DNA of 32,739 bases, from the NCBI GenBank assembly GCA_016188985.1, contig JACPGM010000044.1:1-32739 (forward strand). The letters run 5' to 3'. The notes under the pieces were generated by a model, which saw nothing but the letters and a program-made list of their open reading frames with translations, did no database searches and was not told the DNA's origin. The translations under genes and the position numbers were made by a program. Of this stretch, positions 8,014-16,207 are shown one piece after another. Origin of the DNA: Lentisphaerota bacterium (GTDB taxonomy: Bacteria > Verrucomicrobiota > Kiritimatiellia > JAAZAB01). Every line of letters begins with the position of its first letter. Position 1 is the stretch's first letter.

Positions 8014-8040
8014 GTTTAACCATCCTTTTGTTGAGTTGCA

Positions 8041-8271
8041 TCAGGCATAGGCAAGTTGGCGGGCATGAGGCATTTCCCGTTTATGGACCGGCCGTAAATC
8101 CGCAGAAAACACGGTGGCCACGAGGCTGATTTCACCATCCAGCGAGATAAATTCCACTTCGAACGCCAGCCCGTTCCTATGCACGTGGACAACTGTTCCA
8201 ACATCGCCGGCTTCCAATCCCAGCTTTGGAATCGCATTGTTTAATACCACGCGTTCATGTTCGTTGATCAT
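8041..8271 (-). CDS. DUF4926 domain protein
   Basis: This is a 76-residue protein matching DUF4926: a small beta-barrel-like sequence with VVLNNAIPKLGLEAGDVGTVVHV and FEVEFISLDGE, then VATVFSADLRPV. The ATG at 8271 is chosen over an upstream in-frame start because a perfect AGGAGG lies 7 nt before it and because it overlaps the DUF6883 stop as ATGA. DUF4926 genes usually accompany DUF6883 genes. Their role is unproven, and a toxin-antitoxin or immunity-type relationship has been suggested only by neighbourhood. Confidence 0.82.
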   Translation of the reverse strand: MINEHERVVLNNAIPKLGLEAGDVGTVVHVHRNGLAFEVEFISLDGEISLVATVFSADLRPVHKREMPHARQLAYA

Positions 8272-8453
8272 ATATATGCCTCCTGGGCGGGATGCGCCGT
8301 AATCAAAGACCAATCGTCAACCGAAAAACTGAAACGCTGAAAAAACCTGGCTTTACTGCCTCCATCAGGATGATCCGCGCAAAGCAAATAGTTGACAATC
8401 TTCTCCCGTTCCACCAGCGCGCGGGAAGCATTGGGTAATTGTTTGATTTTCAT
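8268..8453 (-). CDS. Truncated DUF6883 domain protein
   Basis: This 61-residue protein begins LPNASRALVEREKIVNYLL followed by HPDGGSKARFFQRFSFSVDDW, the N-terminal half of DUF6883. It then runs directly into LITAHPAQ. In full-length members (about 110 residues) an LVTAYP-like phrase closes the domain after some 45 residues that are absent here, so an in-frame internal deletion is likely. The ATG at 8453 overlaps the stop of an upstream relic as ATGA, and its own stop overlaps DUF4926 as ATGA. It was therefore built as a coupled chain. The product may not fold. Confidence 0.68.
   Translation of the reverse strand: MKIKQLPNASRALVEREKIVNYLLCADHPDGGSKARFFQRFSFSVDDWSLITAHPAQEAYI
8279..8284 (-). 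promoter_or_regulatory. Ribosome-binding site deciding the DUF4926 start
   Basis: A perfect AGGAGG on the minus strand lies 7 nt upstream of the ATG at 8271. It lies inside the end of the DUF6883 frame and rules out the longer upstream start. Confidence 0.8.
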
Positions 8454-8518
8454 TTCGTCAGTTCGTAAATCTCAAACGGCAATTGCGCGAAATCAATCCG
8501 GAAAGCGTCAAGATGCTC
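8450..8518 (-). pseudogene. C-terminal relic of an unidentified small gene
   Basis: Twenty-two codons read EHLDAFRIDFAQLPF followed by EIYELTK and then a TGA that overlaps the DUF6883 ATG as ATGA. The residue pattern looks protein-like, and the overlap suggests it was the end of the gene preceding DUF6883. An in-frame TAA directly upstream truncates it. I do not recognise the family. Confidence 0.45.
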
Positions 8519-8564
8519 TTAATCCAGGCGCTGCGGCAGAGCCGGACACTCAATGCTCGACAAC

Positions 8565-11072
8565 TTACAGGCCGCCGAGAAAATTCTCAAGGTCCACCTG
8601 CACGTAACCGCCGCTGGAAATCAGGATGGCCCAGTCACCCGTGGCCAACTGCACCACCGCCGGATCGGCTTTCCCATCACCGTCATAATCCGCCGGCACG
8701 GGAAGCCAGCCGGCGCCGCCCAGGAACTCTGTCAGCGTCACCGGCACAACATAGTTCCAACTCGACAGCAGGAATATCCAGGTTCCATTTGTGCGGTTAT
8801 ATACTGCCGGATCGGCCAGTCTATCGCCGTCATAATCCGCGGAGGCCGCGCTATAACCGGCACTGCCGAGAAAACTATTTACCTGAAACTCGTTATAGGC
8901 ACTGGAAGAGAGTCTTACCTTCCAACTTCCGTTCGTTTCCTGATACACGGTATAATCTGCTTTCCGGTCACCTTCGTAATCCGCGGAGGCCGGCGCCCAG
9001 CCCGGGCCGCCCAGGAATGCGATCCGATCCAAACGCGCATAGCTGCTGCCGGACTGCAGAATCATCCAGTTGCCGGTCGCTTCCTGATAGACCGCCGGAT
9101 CGCTCAGGCCATCCCCATCATAATCCGCTGCGGCCGGCGCCCCGCCCGACCCGCCCAAGAGTCCATCAAACGTCATAGCCACATACCCGCCGGTTGACAG
9201 CTTTATACTCCAGGTACCGGTGTATACATTATAGACCGCCGGATCTGCTTTTCCATCCCCGTCAAAGTCGCTATTCAAAATCCCCATAATTGCAGCGACC
9301 ACATTGAACGTGTTGGTCACCGGGCTAGCCGCATTCCAGTTGGTATTGCCCGTCTGAATGGCCACAATGCTCACCATACCAGTGTCCGTGAAGCTCAGGT
9401 TAGTTCCATCCGTGATCAGGCCCGCTCCACTCCCCACGGCGAATGATACCGGCAGGCCGGAACTGGCGGTGGCGCTCAAGCCGACCGTACTGGTGATAAT
9501 CTGATCGCTGATGGCCGGAAAAGCAATCGCCTGGCTCGCCTTGGCCACATTAAACGTGTTGGTCACCGTGGGCGCCGCGTTCCAGTTCGTATCACCGGCC
9601 AGCGAAGCAGTAATGCTGACCGAGCCAATTCCTGTGAAACTCAGATTGGTTTGCCCGCTGATAGTGGCTTGGCCGCTTGCCACAGCAAACGTCACCGGCA
9701 GACCGCTTGACGCGCTGGCGCTCAAGCCGACCGTGCTGGTGAAAGTCTGGTCGGCGATGGCCGGGAAAGTGATCGCCTGGTCATATTTTGAGCCGATGCC
9801 GGCCACATTCAGAATATAGGGATTCTGGGCGCCATTGTTGACGATGCTGACTTGCGCGGTATAAGTCAGCAGGCTGGCCGGCGCGAAGACAACGGAAAAA
9901 GTCGAGGTAGCATCCGATTCAATCTGTCCGGCCACATTCAGCGCCTGGAAGGCGGCCGCACCGGCGCCATTGGTCAGCACGGCGCTGATAATCAGCGGCG
10001 CGGCGCCGGTATTGATCAGGGAAAAAACGTTGGTGCGGATCAGCCCTCGCGGCACGGCGCCAAAATCAGTGCCCTTTGCGCTGCTGGCGGTTTCGCCGTT
10101 GATGATAGCGACCGCGTTTGTGCCCAAGACCCGTAGACCCAATTCTTCGTTGTAACGATAGACGTTTGTTTGGGTGGCGCCACCCCCGGTAGAGTCGCCG
10201 GCCACCGCGTAAAGCGAACCATTCAGCTCATCTGCCGCCAAGGCCCAGCGTGCCACCGGTAAGCCGGCCACTTCCGTCCAATTCGTTCCATTATAACGAT
10301 AGACGTTTGTTTTTATGCCGCTTTCGTCACCGCCAACCGCATAAAGCGCGTTGTTTAATACTGCCACTGTCAGACCGCCCCGCGCCGCGGGTAAACCCGC
10401 CACTTCTGTCCAGTTCGTCCCGTCAAAACGATACACATTAGTTTGGGCGGTGTTGGCTGAATCACGTCCCCCCACCGCATAGAGCGCGCTATTCAGCACT
10501 CCGGCCCCTAATAATTGGCGCGGCGCGGGCAAACTCGCCACCTCTGACCAGGTCGCCCCGTTATAACGATAGACGTTCGTTCGAGCAGTGCCGGAAACAG
10601 CGCCCCCTATTGCATAGAGTGCGCCGTTTAGCGTTCCGGCCGCCGGATAAGCCCGTTGCGCCGGTAATCCTGCCACTTCCGTCCAGGTCGTCCCGTTAAA
10701 ACGATAGACATTCGTTTGAACAACACCTATATTCCCCGCTATCGAATAAAGCGTGTTGCTCAGCACACCTCCCGCCATTGCATACTGCTGGGCCGGCAAA
10801 CCCGCAACTTCCGTCCAAGTCGCGCCGTCAAAACGATACACATTCGTTTTACCGCCGCCACTGTACCCCCCCATCGCATAGAGCGCGTTGCTCAGCACAC
10901 CGGCCGCAAAAAAGTAGCGTGCCGCAGGTAATCCAGCCACCTCCGACCAAGGCGATCGGGCGCACATTGGACCTGCTGCCAAGAGCATGGTCAGCGCAAC
11001 CATACCCATTCGGAGAGTTTTTCGGGCGCTAAATTGCTTAGCGTTTCTGGCTGGTTTTGAATAACTGTTCAT
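8565..11072 (-). CDS. Exported multidomain protein: Kelch propeller, Ig-like domains, FG-GAP repeats
   Basis: This 835-residue protein has a twin-arginine-free signal peptide (core MGMVALTMLLAAGPMCA). Six Kelch-type repeats of about 45 residues follow (residues 40-310), each with W-x-E-V-A-G-L-P-A, then LNxALYAVGG, then TNVYRxxG. That is enough for a complete six-bladed propeller. Next are a choice-of-anchor-D-like beta-sandwich (about 325-430, TDFGAVPRGLIRTNVFSL) and two near-identical Ig-like repeats of about 80 residues, each starting with QAI-x-FPAI-x-DQ. Five FG-GAP repeats of about 48 residues (D-Y/F-D-G-D-G-K-A-D-P-A-V-Y) end the protein. No C-terminal sorting motif is visible. Such architecture is typical of large surface or secreted adhesion/binding proteins in PVC bacteria. 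AAGGAA lies about 7 nt before the ATG. It separates the fdh operon from fdhD. Confidence 0.85.
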   Translation of the reverse strand: MNSYSKPARNAKQFSARKTLRMGMVALTMLLAAGPMCARSPWSEVAGLPAARYFFAAGVLSNALYAMGGYSGGGKTNVYRFDGATWTEVAGLPAQQYAMAGGVLSNTLYSIAGNIGVVQTNVYRFNGTTWTEVAGLPAQRAYPAAGTLNGALYAIGGAVSGTARTNVYRYNGATWSEVASLPAPRQLLGAGVLNSALYAVGGRDSANTAQTNVYRFDGTNWTEVAGLPAARGGLTVAVLNNALYAVGGDESGIKTNVYRYNGTNWTEVAGLPVARWALAADELNGSLYAVAGDSTGGGATQTNVYRYNEELGLRVLGTNAVAIINGETASSAKGTDFGAVPRGLIRTNVFSLINTGAAPLIISAVLTNGAGAAAFQALNVAGQIESDATSTFSVVFAPASLLTYTAQVSIVNNGAQNPYILNVAGIGSKYDQAITFPAIADQTFTSTVGLSASASSGLPVTFAVASGQATISGQTNLSFTGIGSVSITASLAGDTNWNAAPTVTNTFNVAKASQAIAFPAISDQIITSTVGLSATASSGLPVSFAVGSGAGLITDGTNLSFTDTGMVSIVAIQTGNTNWNAASPVTNTFNVVAAIMGILNSDFDGDGKADPAVYNVYTGTWSIKLSTGGYVAMTFDGLLGGSGGAPAAADYDGDGLSDPAVYQEATGNWMILQSGSSYARLDRIAFLGGPGWAPASADYEGDRKADYTVYQETNGSWKVRLSSSAYNEFQVNSFLGSAGYSAASADYDGDRLADPAVYNRTNGTWIFLLSSWNYVVPVTLTEFLGGAGWLPVPADYDGDGKADPAVVQLATGDWAILISSGGYVQVDLENFLGGL

Positions 11073-11155
11073 ATCCGTTTCCTTTTTTTATTAAAGCGGG
11101 CATGCCCGCAACCCAAGAAAATCTCCTCCTCAGGCGGATCCGCCTATGGCGGAAA

Positions 11156-11240
11156 CCACGGATTACACTGATTTCACGGATATAGGGAGTAAGAATGACC
11201 TTTTTTAAACATTCCATATCAGTGCTATCCGTGCCATCCC
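11156..11240. repeat. Imperfect inverted repeat (CCACGGATTACACTGA type), copy A
   Basis: The left arm 11156-11181 (CCACGGATTACACTGATTTC and onward) pairs imperfectly with 11216-11240, which reads ATATCAGTGCTATCCGTGCC and onward. The interior is AT-rich with no ORF. The same unit recurs at 21797-21871. Immediately upstream is a GGCGGATCCGCC palindrome, and at 11096-11109 a GCGGGCATGCCCGC palindrome. Together these fill the 262-bp gap between the fdh operon and the Kelch gene. Confidence 0.72.
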
Positions 11241-11334
11241 GCGAAGCGCGGGACGAGTCCGTGGCTTGCCACGCGCCGCGCGTGGTAATATTCTTGTTTT
11301 TCATAGCGGTTATTCATTTCTCAGGTCCTGCGGC

Positions 11335-14037
11335 TCAGGCCGCCCGCTCAATTTTTGCGGCGCACACTTTGTATTCTCCGGTGCGGGTTACCGTGTCGAA
11401 GGCGGCGTTGGTCAGCAGGTTGGTGGAGGCTTCGACATGATGGAAGGGCATCCAGAGGGCGCCGGGCCTGACCCGGCCGCTCACTCTGGCTTGCACCACG
11501 ATGGACCCGCGCCGAGTCGTGACGCGCACGCTGTCGCCGTTATTGATGCCCAGTCGCGCGGCATCCTCCGCATGGATTTCGACAAAATTAGCCGGTTCCT
11601 TTTGTTGAATGACGCCGGTTTTACGGCTCATGCTGCCCACGTTATAGTTATACAGGGTGCGCCCGGTCGAAAGGATCAGGGGATACTTTTCATCCGGCAG
11701 TTCGGCCGCCGGCTTGAATTCAATCGCATGAAACCGGCCTTTGCCGCGGGTAAAACGGTCCTTATGCAGAAAACGCGTGCCTGGATGGTCCGCTGCCGGG
11801 CAGGGCCACTGCAGGCCAACACGGTCAATACGCTCGTAGTTAATACCGGCAAATAGCGGTGACAGGCCGGCCAGCTCGTCCCAGATTTCGGACGGGTGGC
11901 GGTAGGACATCGGATAGCCCATGGCCGTGGCGACCTCGCAAATAATCTGCCAGTCAACTTTGGCTTCGCCCGGCGGCGCCACTGCCTGGCGCACCCGTTG
12001 CACGCGGCGCTCGGTGTTCGTGAACGTTCCATCTTTCTCGGCATAACACGAGGCCGGCAGGATCACGTGAGCCAGCTCGGCGGTTCCCGACATGAAAATA
12101 TCCTGGCAGACAATGAATTCAAGTTTCTGCAGGTCGGCCAACACCCGGCTGCTGTCCGGCTCGCTATGCACCGGGTCCTCGCCAAAGCAGTATAAGGCCT
12201 TGAGCACGCCCGCGCCGGCCTTTTCGATGAAATCAGTTATCGTCCCGCCCGCGTTAGTGGGCAGCGGCACGCCCCAGGCCTTGCTGAATTTTTCGCGCGC
12301 GCTCGACTCGGCAATTTTCTGATAACCGGGCAACAGGCCATAATTGGCGCCCATATCGCAGGCGCCCTGGACATTGTTCTGGCCGCGCAGGGGATTGATG
12401 CCGGAGGACTCCTGGCCGATCTGTCCGCAAAGCATCGCCAGATTAGCGAGATTCATGACGTTTTCTGTGCCGCAGGTGTGCTCGGTAATGCCCAGCGTAT
12501 AGAAGATCGCCGAAGGCGCCCCGGCGGCATACCATTCCGCCGCCTGGCTGATCAGTTCCGCATCCACCCCGCAGACCTCGGCCGCCTTGGCCACCGGATA
12601 ATTCAAGAGGTTCCTCCGGAACTCCTCAAAATTTTCGCAACGCGCTTCAACAAACTCGCGGTTATACAGTCCCTTGCTGACAATATGGTTCATCATGGCG
12701 TTGATCAGCATGTTGTCGGTCCCGGGGGAGTGCTTGATGTGAATCTGAGCGCGGCCGGCCATCCAGGTTTCGCGCGGGTCGCAAACGATCAGGCGCGCGC
12801 CCTTCTTCATGGCTTTTTTCATCTCGAGGCCCACGATCGGGTGGGCTTCGGTCGGGTTGGCGCCGATCAGGAACAGCGTCTGCACGTTCTTGATTTCCGC
12901 AATGGAATTGGTCATTGCGCCCGAACCCAAGGCGGCCGCCAGCCCCGCGACCGTGGGCGCATGGCAGGTAGTCGCGCACTGGTCAATGTTGTTGGTGCGG
13001 CCGGCTGCCCGGGCCAGCTTCTGCATGAGGTAGTTTTCTTCATTCGTGCAACGCGCCGAACTCAGGAAAGCCAGGCCATCGGGCCCATATTGATCGCGGA
13101 CGGCCGTAAGGCGGCGGCCGACGGTCTCGATCGCTTCGGCCCAGGTCGCCTCGCGCAAGGTTCCATTCTCGCGGATTAAGGGCTTGCGCAAGCGCTCGGC
13201 CGAATTGATGAACTCAATGGCAAAGTGTCCCTTGACGCAGAGGTTGCCGTCATTCGGAATACAGCCTGGCTCGCTGGTTACCCGCACCACTTGATTTAAG
13301 CGTCGGTTCACGTTCAGGTCCAGTTGGCACCCTACCCCGCAGTACGTGCAAGTCGTTGGCACCTTGACCAGATCCTTGGCACGACCGAGGCCCTTGGCCG
13401 ACTTCTCGCGCATGGCGCCGGTGGGACACACCCGGATGCATCCGCCGCACAACTCGCAATCGGAAGTGTGCAGTGGCCGCCCATGCGCTGTATTGACTTT
13501 CATGGTGATGCCCCGGCCGTCAAAAGTCAGGGCGGAAACACCCTGCACTTCATCGCAAAAACGCACACAGCGGCCGCAGCGCACGCACTTCTCAACGTCG
13601 TATTCAATACCCCGGTTATCGGAGGTGTAGTTGCAAACCACCGGCTCAGCATGCTGAAAGGCGCCGTAAGCGCACTCGCTCGCCCCGTAGCGATAGGCCT
13701 GGTCCTGAAGATCGCAGGCGCCTTCCGCATCGCAGCTTGTACAGGCCACGCGGTGCTCGCTCAGGAGCAGTTCCAGAATGAGCTTGCGGCGGTTGGAAAG
13801 CTCCGGCGACTCAGTGATAACTTTCAGTCCCTCGCTGACCAGGGTGACGCAGGCCAGGACCGGTTCGGCGTCGGGTTTCCCGAGGTGAACCTGGCAAAGG
13901 CGGCAGGCGCCGGTCGGCGCCAGCCGCGGATCGAAGCAAAGTCGCGGAATGTCTATGCCGTTGGCCAGCGCGGCCTCCAACACCGTCTGACCCGGCTGAG
14001 CTTTTATCGGCCGATTGTCAATGGTCAAGCGGACCAT
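11335..14037 (-). CDS. fdhA: NAD-linked formate dehydrogenase, catalytic molybdopterin subunit (Cys type)
   Basis: This 900-residue subunit oxidises formate at a Mo/W-bisMGD centre or reduces CO2. The N-terminal NuoG-like part has a plant-ferredoxin [2Fe-2S] set (C34, C45, C48, C63), a His-Cys3 cluster site (H95, C99, C102, C108) and two [4Fe-4S] sets (C151/154/157/161 and C194/197/200/204). The MoCo domain begins with CTYCGVGC (C230, C233, C237, with C267). The metal ligand is Cys358 in CATTCHAP, with the adjacent catalytic His359; selenocysteine is not used. The C-terminal MopB domain contains LILSTGRTLYNYN. AAGGAG lies about 9 nt before the ATG. It is the third gene of the nuoE-nuoF-fdhA operon, giving a soluble complex resembling bifurcating hydrogenases with the hydrogenase subunit replaced by FDH. 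Confidence 0.93.
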   Translation of the reverse strand: MVRLTIDNRPIKAQPGQTVLEAALANGIDIPRLCFDPRLAPTGACRLCQVHLGKPDAEPVLACVTLVSEGLKVITESPELSNRRKLILELLLSEHRVACTSCDAEGACDLQDQAYRYGASECAYGAFQHAEPVVCNYTSDNRGIEYDVEKCVRCGRCVRFCDEVQGVSALTFDGRGITMKVNTAHGRPLHTSDCELCGGCIRVCPTGAMREKSAKGLGRAKDLVKVPTTCTYCGVGCQLDLNVNRRLNQVVRVTSEPGCIPNDGNLCVKGHFAIEFINSAERLRKPLIRENGTLREATWAEAIETVGRRLTAVRDQYGPDGLAFLSSARCTNEENYLMQKLARAAGRTNNIDQCATTCHAPTVAGLAAALGSGAMTNSIAEIKNVQTLFLIGANPTEAHPIVGLEMKKAMKKGARLIVCDPRETWMAGRAQIHIKHSPGTDNMLINAMMNHIVSKGLYNREFVEARCENFEEFRRNLLNYPVAKAAEVCGVDAELISQAAEWYAAGAPSAIFYTLGITEHTCGTENVMNLANLAMLCGQIGQESSGINPLRGQNNVQGACDMGANYGLLPGYQKIAESSAREKFSKAWGVPLPTNAGGTITDFIEKAGAGVLKALYCFGEDPVHSEPDSSRVLADLQKLEFIVCQDIFMSGTAELAHVILPASCYAEKDGTFTNTERRVQRVRQAVAPPGEAKVDWQIICEVATAMGYPMSYRHPSEIWDELAGLSPLFAGINYERIDRVGLQWPCPAADHPGTRFLHKDRFTRGKGRFHAIEFKPAAELPDEKYPLILSTGRTLYNYNVGSMSRKTGVIQQKEPANFVEIHAEDAARLGINNGDSVRVTTRRGSIVVQARVSGRVRPGALWMPFHHVEASTNLLTNAAFDTVTRTGEYKVCAAKIERAA

Positions 14038-14088
14038 GTTATGCTTCTCCTTTCAAGATTCCCCTCCAGCGCCCCTACCCCAAGTCTT

Positions 14089-15987
14089 CTACCGTCTCAC
14101 GACGGCGTCGACAGGGCACACATCATAGCAGGCGCCGCACTTGATGCACCGCGCCGCCTGTATTTCGAAAGGCTTTCCGACCTTTCCCTGCTCACGATCG
14201 CGGTCCGTGGCCCGTCCGGGAGCCTTGCCGACTTTTCCATCAATGCAGGGAACCGGACAGCTTTTGGCGCAACGTCCGCAACAGATGCATTTGTCCGGAA
14301 GGATCGTGAAGGAAATCAGCCCGCGACAGACGCCGGCAGGGCAATGCTTGTCTTTGACGTGCGCTTCGTATTCCGACCGGAAATGGCGGATGGTCGTCAA
14401 CACCGGGTTGGCCGCAGTCTGGCCAAGCCCGCAGAGCGAGTTTTTCTTGACCTGGCTTCCCAGCTCTTCCAGCCGGGCGACATCTTCCGGCACGCCCTGG
14501 CCGACGCAGATGCGCTCGAGGATTTCCCGCATACGGGTCGTTCCGATCCGGCAAGGCGGGCACTTGCCGCACGATTCCTTCGCGCAGAATTCCACGAAGT
14601 AGCGGGCCAGGTCCACCATGCAGGTGGCCCCGTCAAGCATGATCAGTCCCCCGGAACCCATGATGGCCCCGACCTCCTTGACCGTCTCGTAGTCAATGGG
14701 CATGTCGAGGTATTGGGCTGGAACGCAGCCTCCGGAAGGGCCTCCTATCTGGGCGGCCTTGAATGAAGATCCGGCCGGCCCCCCCCCGCCGATATCGTTA
14801 AAAAGCTGGCGCAGTGTCGCCCCGATAGGCACTTCCACGAGGCCGGTATAGTTGACCTTGCCGGCCAGAGCGAAAATTTTTGTGCCCTTGCTGGTCGCCG
14901 TGCCAAGCCGGGCATATTCCGCGCCGCCCATTCGCATGATGGCCGGAATGTTGGCGAGCGTTTCGACGTTGTTGATATTCGTCGGCTTGCCCCAGAGTCC
15001 GCTCTGGGCCGGGAAAGGCGGACGCGGCCGGGGCTGGCCGCGTTTGCCCTCAATTGAGGCCATGAGCGCGGTTTCTTCGCCGCAGACAAACGCGCCTGCG
15101 CCGACCTTGATCGCGAGATTAAACTTCAGGCCGGTCCCAAGGATATTCTCACCCAGCAGCCCCCATTCTCCGGCCTGCGCGATGGCAATCCGCAGATGCT
15201 CTACGGCAATCGGATACTCAGCCCGGACATAGACGTATCCGTGTTGCGCGCCGATGGCGTAAGCGGCGATGAGCATGCCCTCGAGCACGGCGTGCGGATC
15301 GCCCTCAATCACCGCGCGATCCATAAAGGCGCCGGGATCACCCTCGTCGGCGTTGCAGACCAAATACTTGATGTCACCTTGCGCGGCACGGGCAAGGCTC
15401 CATTTCCGGCCGGTTGGAAAGCCCGCGCCGCCGCGGCCCCGAAGGCCGGAGATGGTAATCTCGTTGATGACCGCCTGGGGTTCCATTTCGGTCAGCGCCC
15501 GCTCCAACATCTCGTAGGCGCCCTCGGCAACGACCGCCTTGATGTCGGTCGAATCAATACGTCCGCACCGGGCGAGAACGATTTGTTTCTGGGCGGCAAA
15601 AAACGGAATGGCGGCGCGTTGGGGAATCGGGCCAGCGCCTTGGGCGCCTTGAAAACAGAGCCGCTCGATAATCTTGCCTCCGACCAGCGTGGCGCGCACA
15701 ATCTCGGGCACGTCCTGCGGCTTGACGCCGAGATAGAGGATTCCCTCGGGGTCAATACTGATTACCGGCGCGCCGGCGCAGATGCCCTGACAGCCGGTCT
15801 TGATCAAAGCCACTTCGCCGGCCAAACCGGCGGAGGCCAGCTCTTTTTGAAACGCGGCATGGACTTCAAGGGCCCCCAGCGCCCGGCAGCCGGTCGTACA
15901 GATGCGCACGGCTCTTTTCGGCCGGCGCGCCTGTGCCTCCCGGCGGCGCTCCCGCAGTTTTTCGATCTGAGCGGTTATTCCCGACAT
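14089..15987 (-). CDS. NuoF-like NADH-binding subunit of formate dehydrogenase
   Basis: From ATG 15987 this is 632 residues. The N-terminal [2Fe-2S] thioredoxin-like domain has C30, C34, C66 and C70. The FMN/NADH Rossmann-like region has GRGGAGFPTGRKW (near 184-196) and NADEGDPGAFMDR. An SLBB domain and a [4Fe-4S] set (C473, C476, C479, C519) follow. The C-terminus adds two ferredoxin-type clusters (C567/570/573/577 and C614/617/620/624). This order matches HydB/HytB-type subunits of NAD-dependent or electron-bifurcating hydrogenase and formate dehydrogenase complexes. A longer in-frame start at 16167 is rejected because the extra 60 residues translate a palindromic repeat. Whether the complex bifurcates to ferredoxin cannot be decided from sequence alone. 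Confidence 0.92.
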   Translation of the reverse strand: MSGITAQIEKLRERRREAQARRPKRAVRICTTGCRALGALEVHAAFQKELASAGLAGEVALIKTGCQGICAGAPVISIDPEGILYLGVKPQDVPEIVRATLVGGKIIERLCFQGAQGAGPIPQRAAIPFFAAQKQIVLARCGRIDSTDIKAVVAEGAYEMLERALTEMEPQAVINEITISGLRGRGGAGFPTGRKWSLARAAQGDIKYLVCNADEGDPGAFMDRAVIEGDPHAVLEGMLIAAYAIGAQHGYVYVRAEYPIAVEHLRIAIAQAGEWGLLGENILGTGLKFNLAIKVGAGAFVCGEETALMASIEGKRGQPRPRPPFPAQSGLWGKPTNINNVETLANIPAIMRMGGAEYARLGTATSKGTKIFALAGKVNYTGLVEVPIGATLRQLFNDIGGGGPAGSSFKAAQIGGPSGGCVPAQYLDMPIDYETVKEVGAIMGSGGLIMLDGATCMVDLARYFVEFCAKESCGKCPPCRIGTTRMREILERICVGQGVPEDVARLEELGSQVKKNSLCGLGQTAANPVLTTIRHFRSEYEAHVKDKHCPAGVCRGLISFTILPDKCICCGRCAKSCPVPCIDGKVGKAPGRATDRDREQGKVGKPFEIQAARCIKCGACYDVCPVDAVVRR

Positions 15988-16016
15988 GGATGATGTTTCT
16001 CTTAAAATTTTAGATT

Positions 16017-16202
16017 CTACTTTCTGAAATGTGTTTACGCCTTGGCGAATCCGCCTCAGGTGGAGAATTCGTGTTGAACATTTTTCCTGTTGGGCTGCCT
16101 CGTCGTTCCGCGGTAGGGACGGCTCGCCGAGCCGTCCGCGGCGCTCTCGGCGAGAGCGCCCTACCAAAATTTCTTCGCCTCTGGCGGAAAATATGTTTGG
16201 CT
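16017..16202. repeat. Inserted palindromic repeat block between nuoE and nuoF
   Basis: The block is bracketed by a 12-bp direct repeat AAATTTTAGATT at 16005-16016 and 16203-16214. Its core (16112-16165) has outer arms GGTAGGG/CCCTACC enclosing two hairpins (GGCTCGCCGAGCC and GCGCTCTCGGCGAGAGCGC), with CCGTCCGCGGCGC between and overlapping them. Flanking fragments contain CGAATCCGCC and CTCTGGCGG units. No gene is seen. Without the block, the nuoE-nuoF spacing would be about 22 bp. Confidence 0.75.
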
Positions 16203-16207
16203 AAATT

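Noticed and set aside
12950-12980. Selenocysteine in the formate dehydrogenase active site
   Set aside because: The codon at the metal-ligand position reads Cys (residue 358), and no in-frame TGA is present.
13324-14766. 480-codon plus-strand ORF across the fdhA/nuoF boundary
   Set aside because: It overlaps two unmistakable genes antisense and has no family-like motif.
15988-16167. N-terminal extension of the NuoF-like protein
   Set aside because: The extra 60 residues translate the palindromic insertion; homologues start near MSGITAQIEK.
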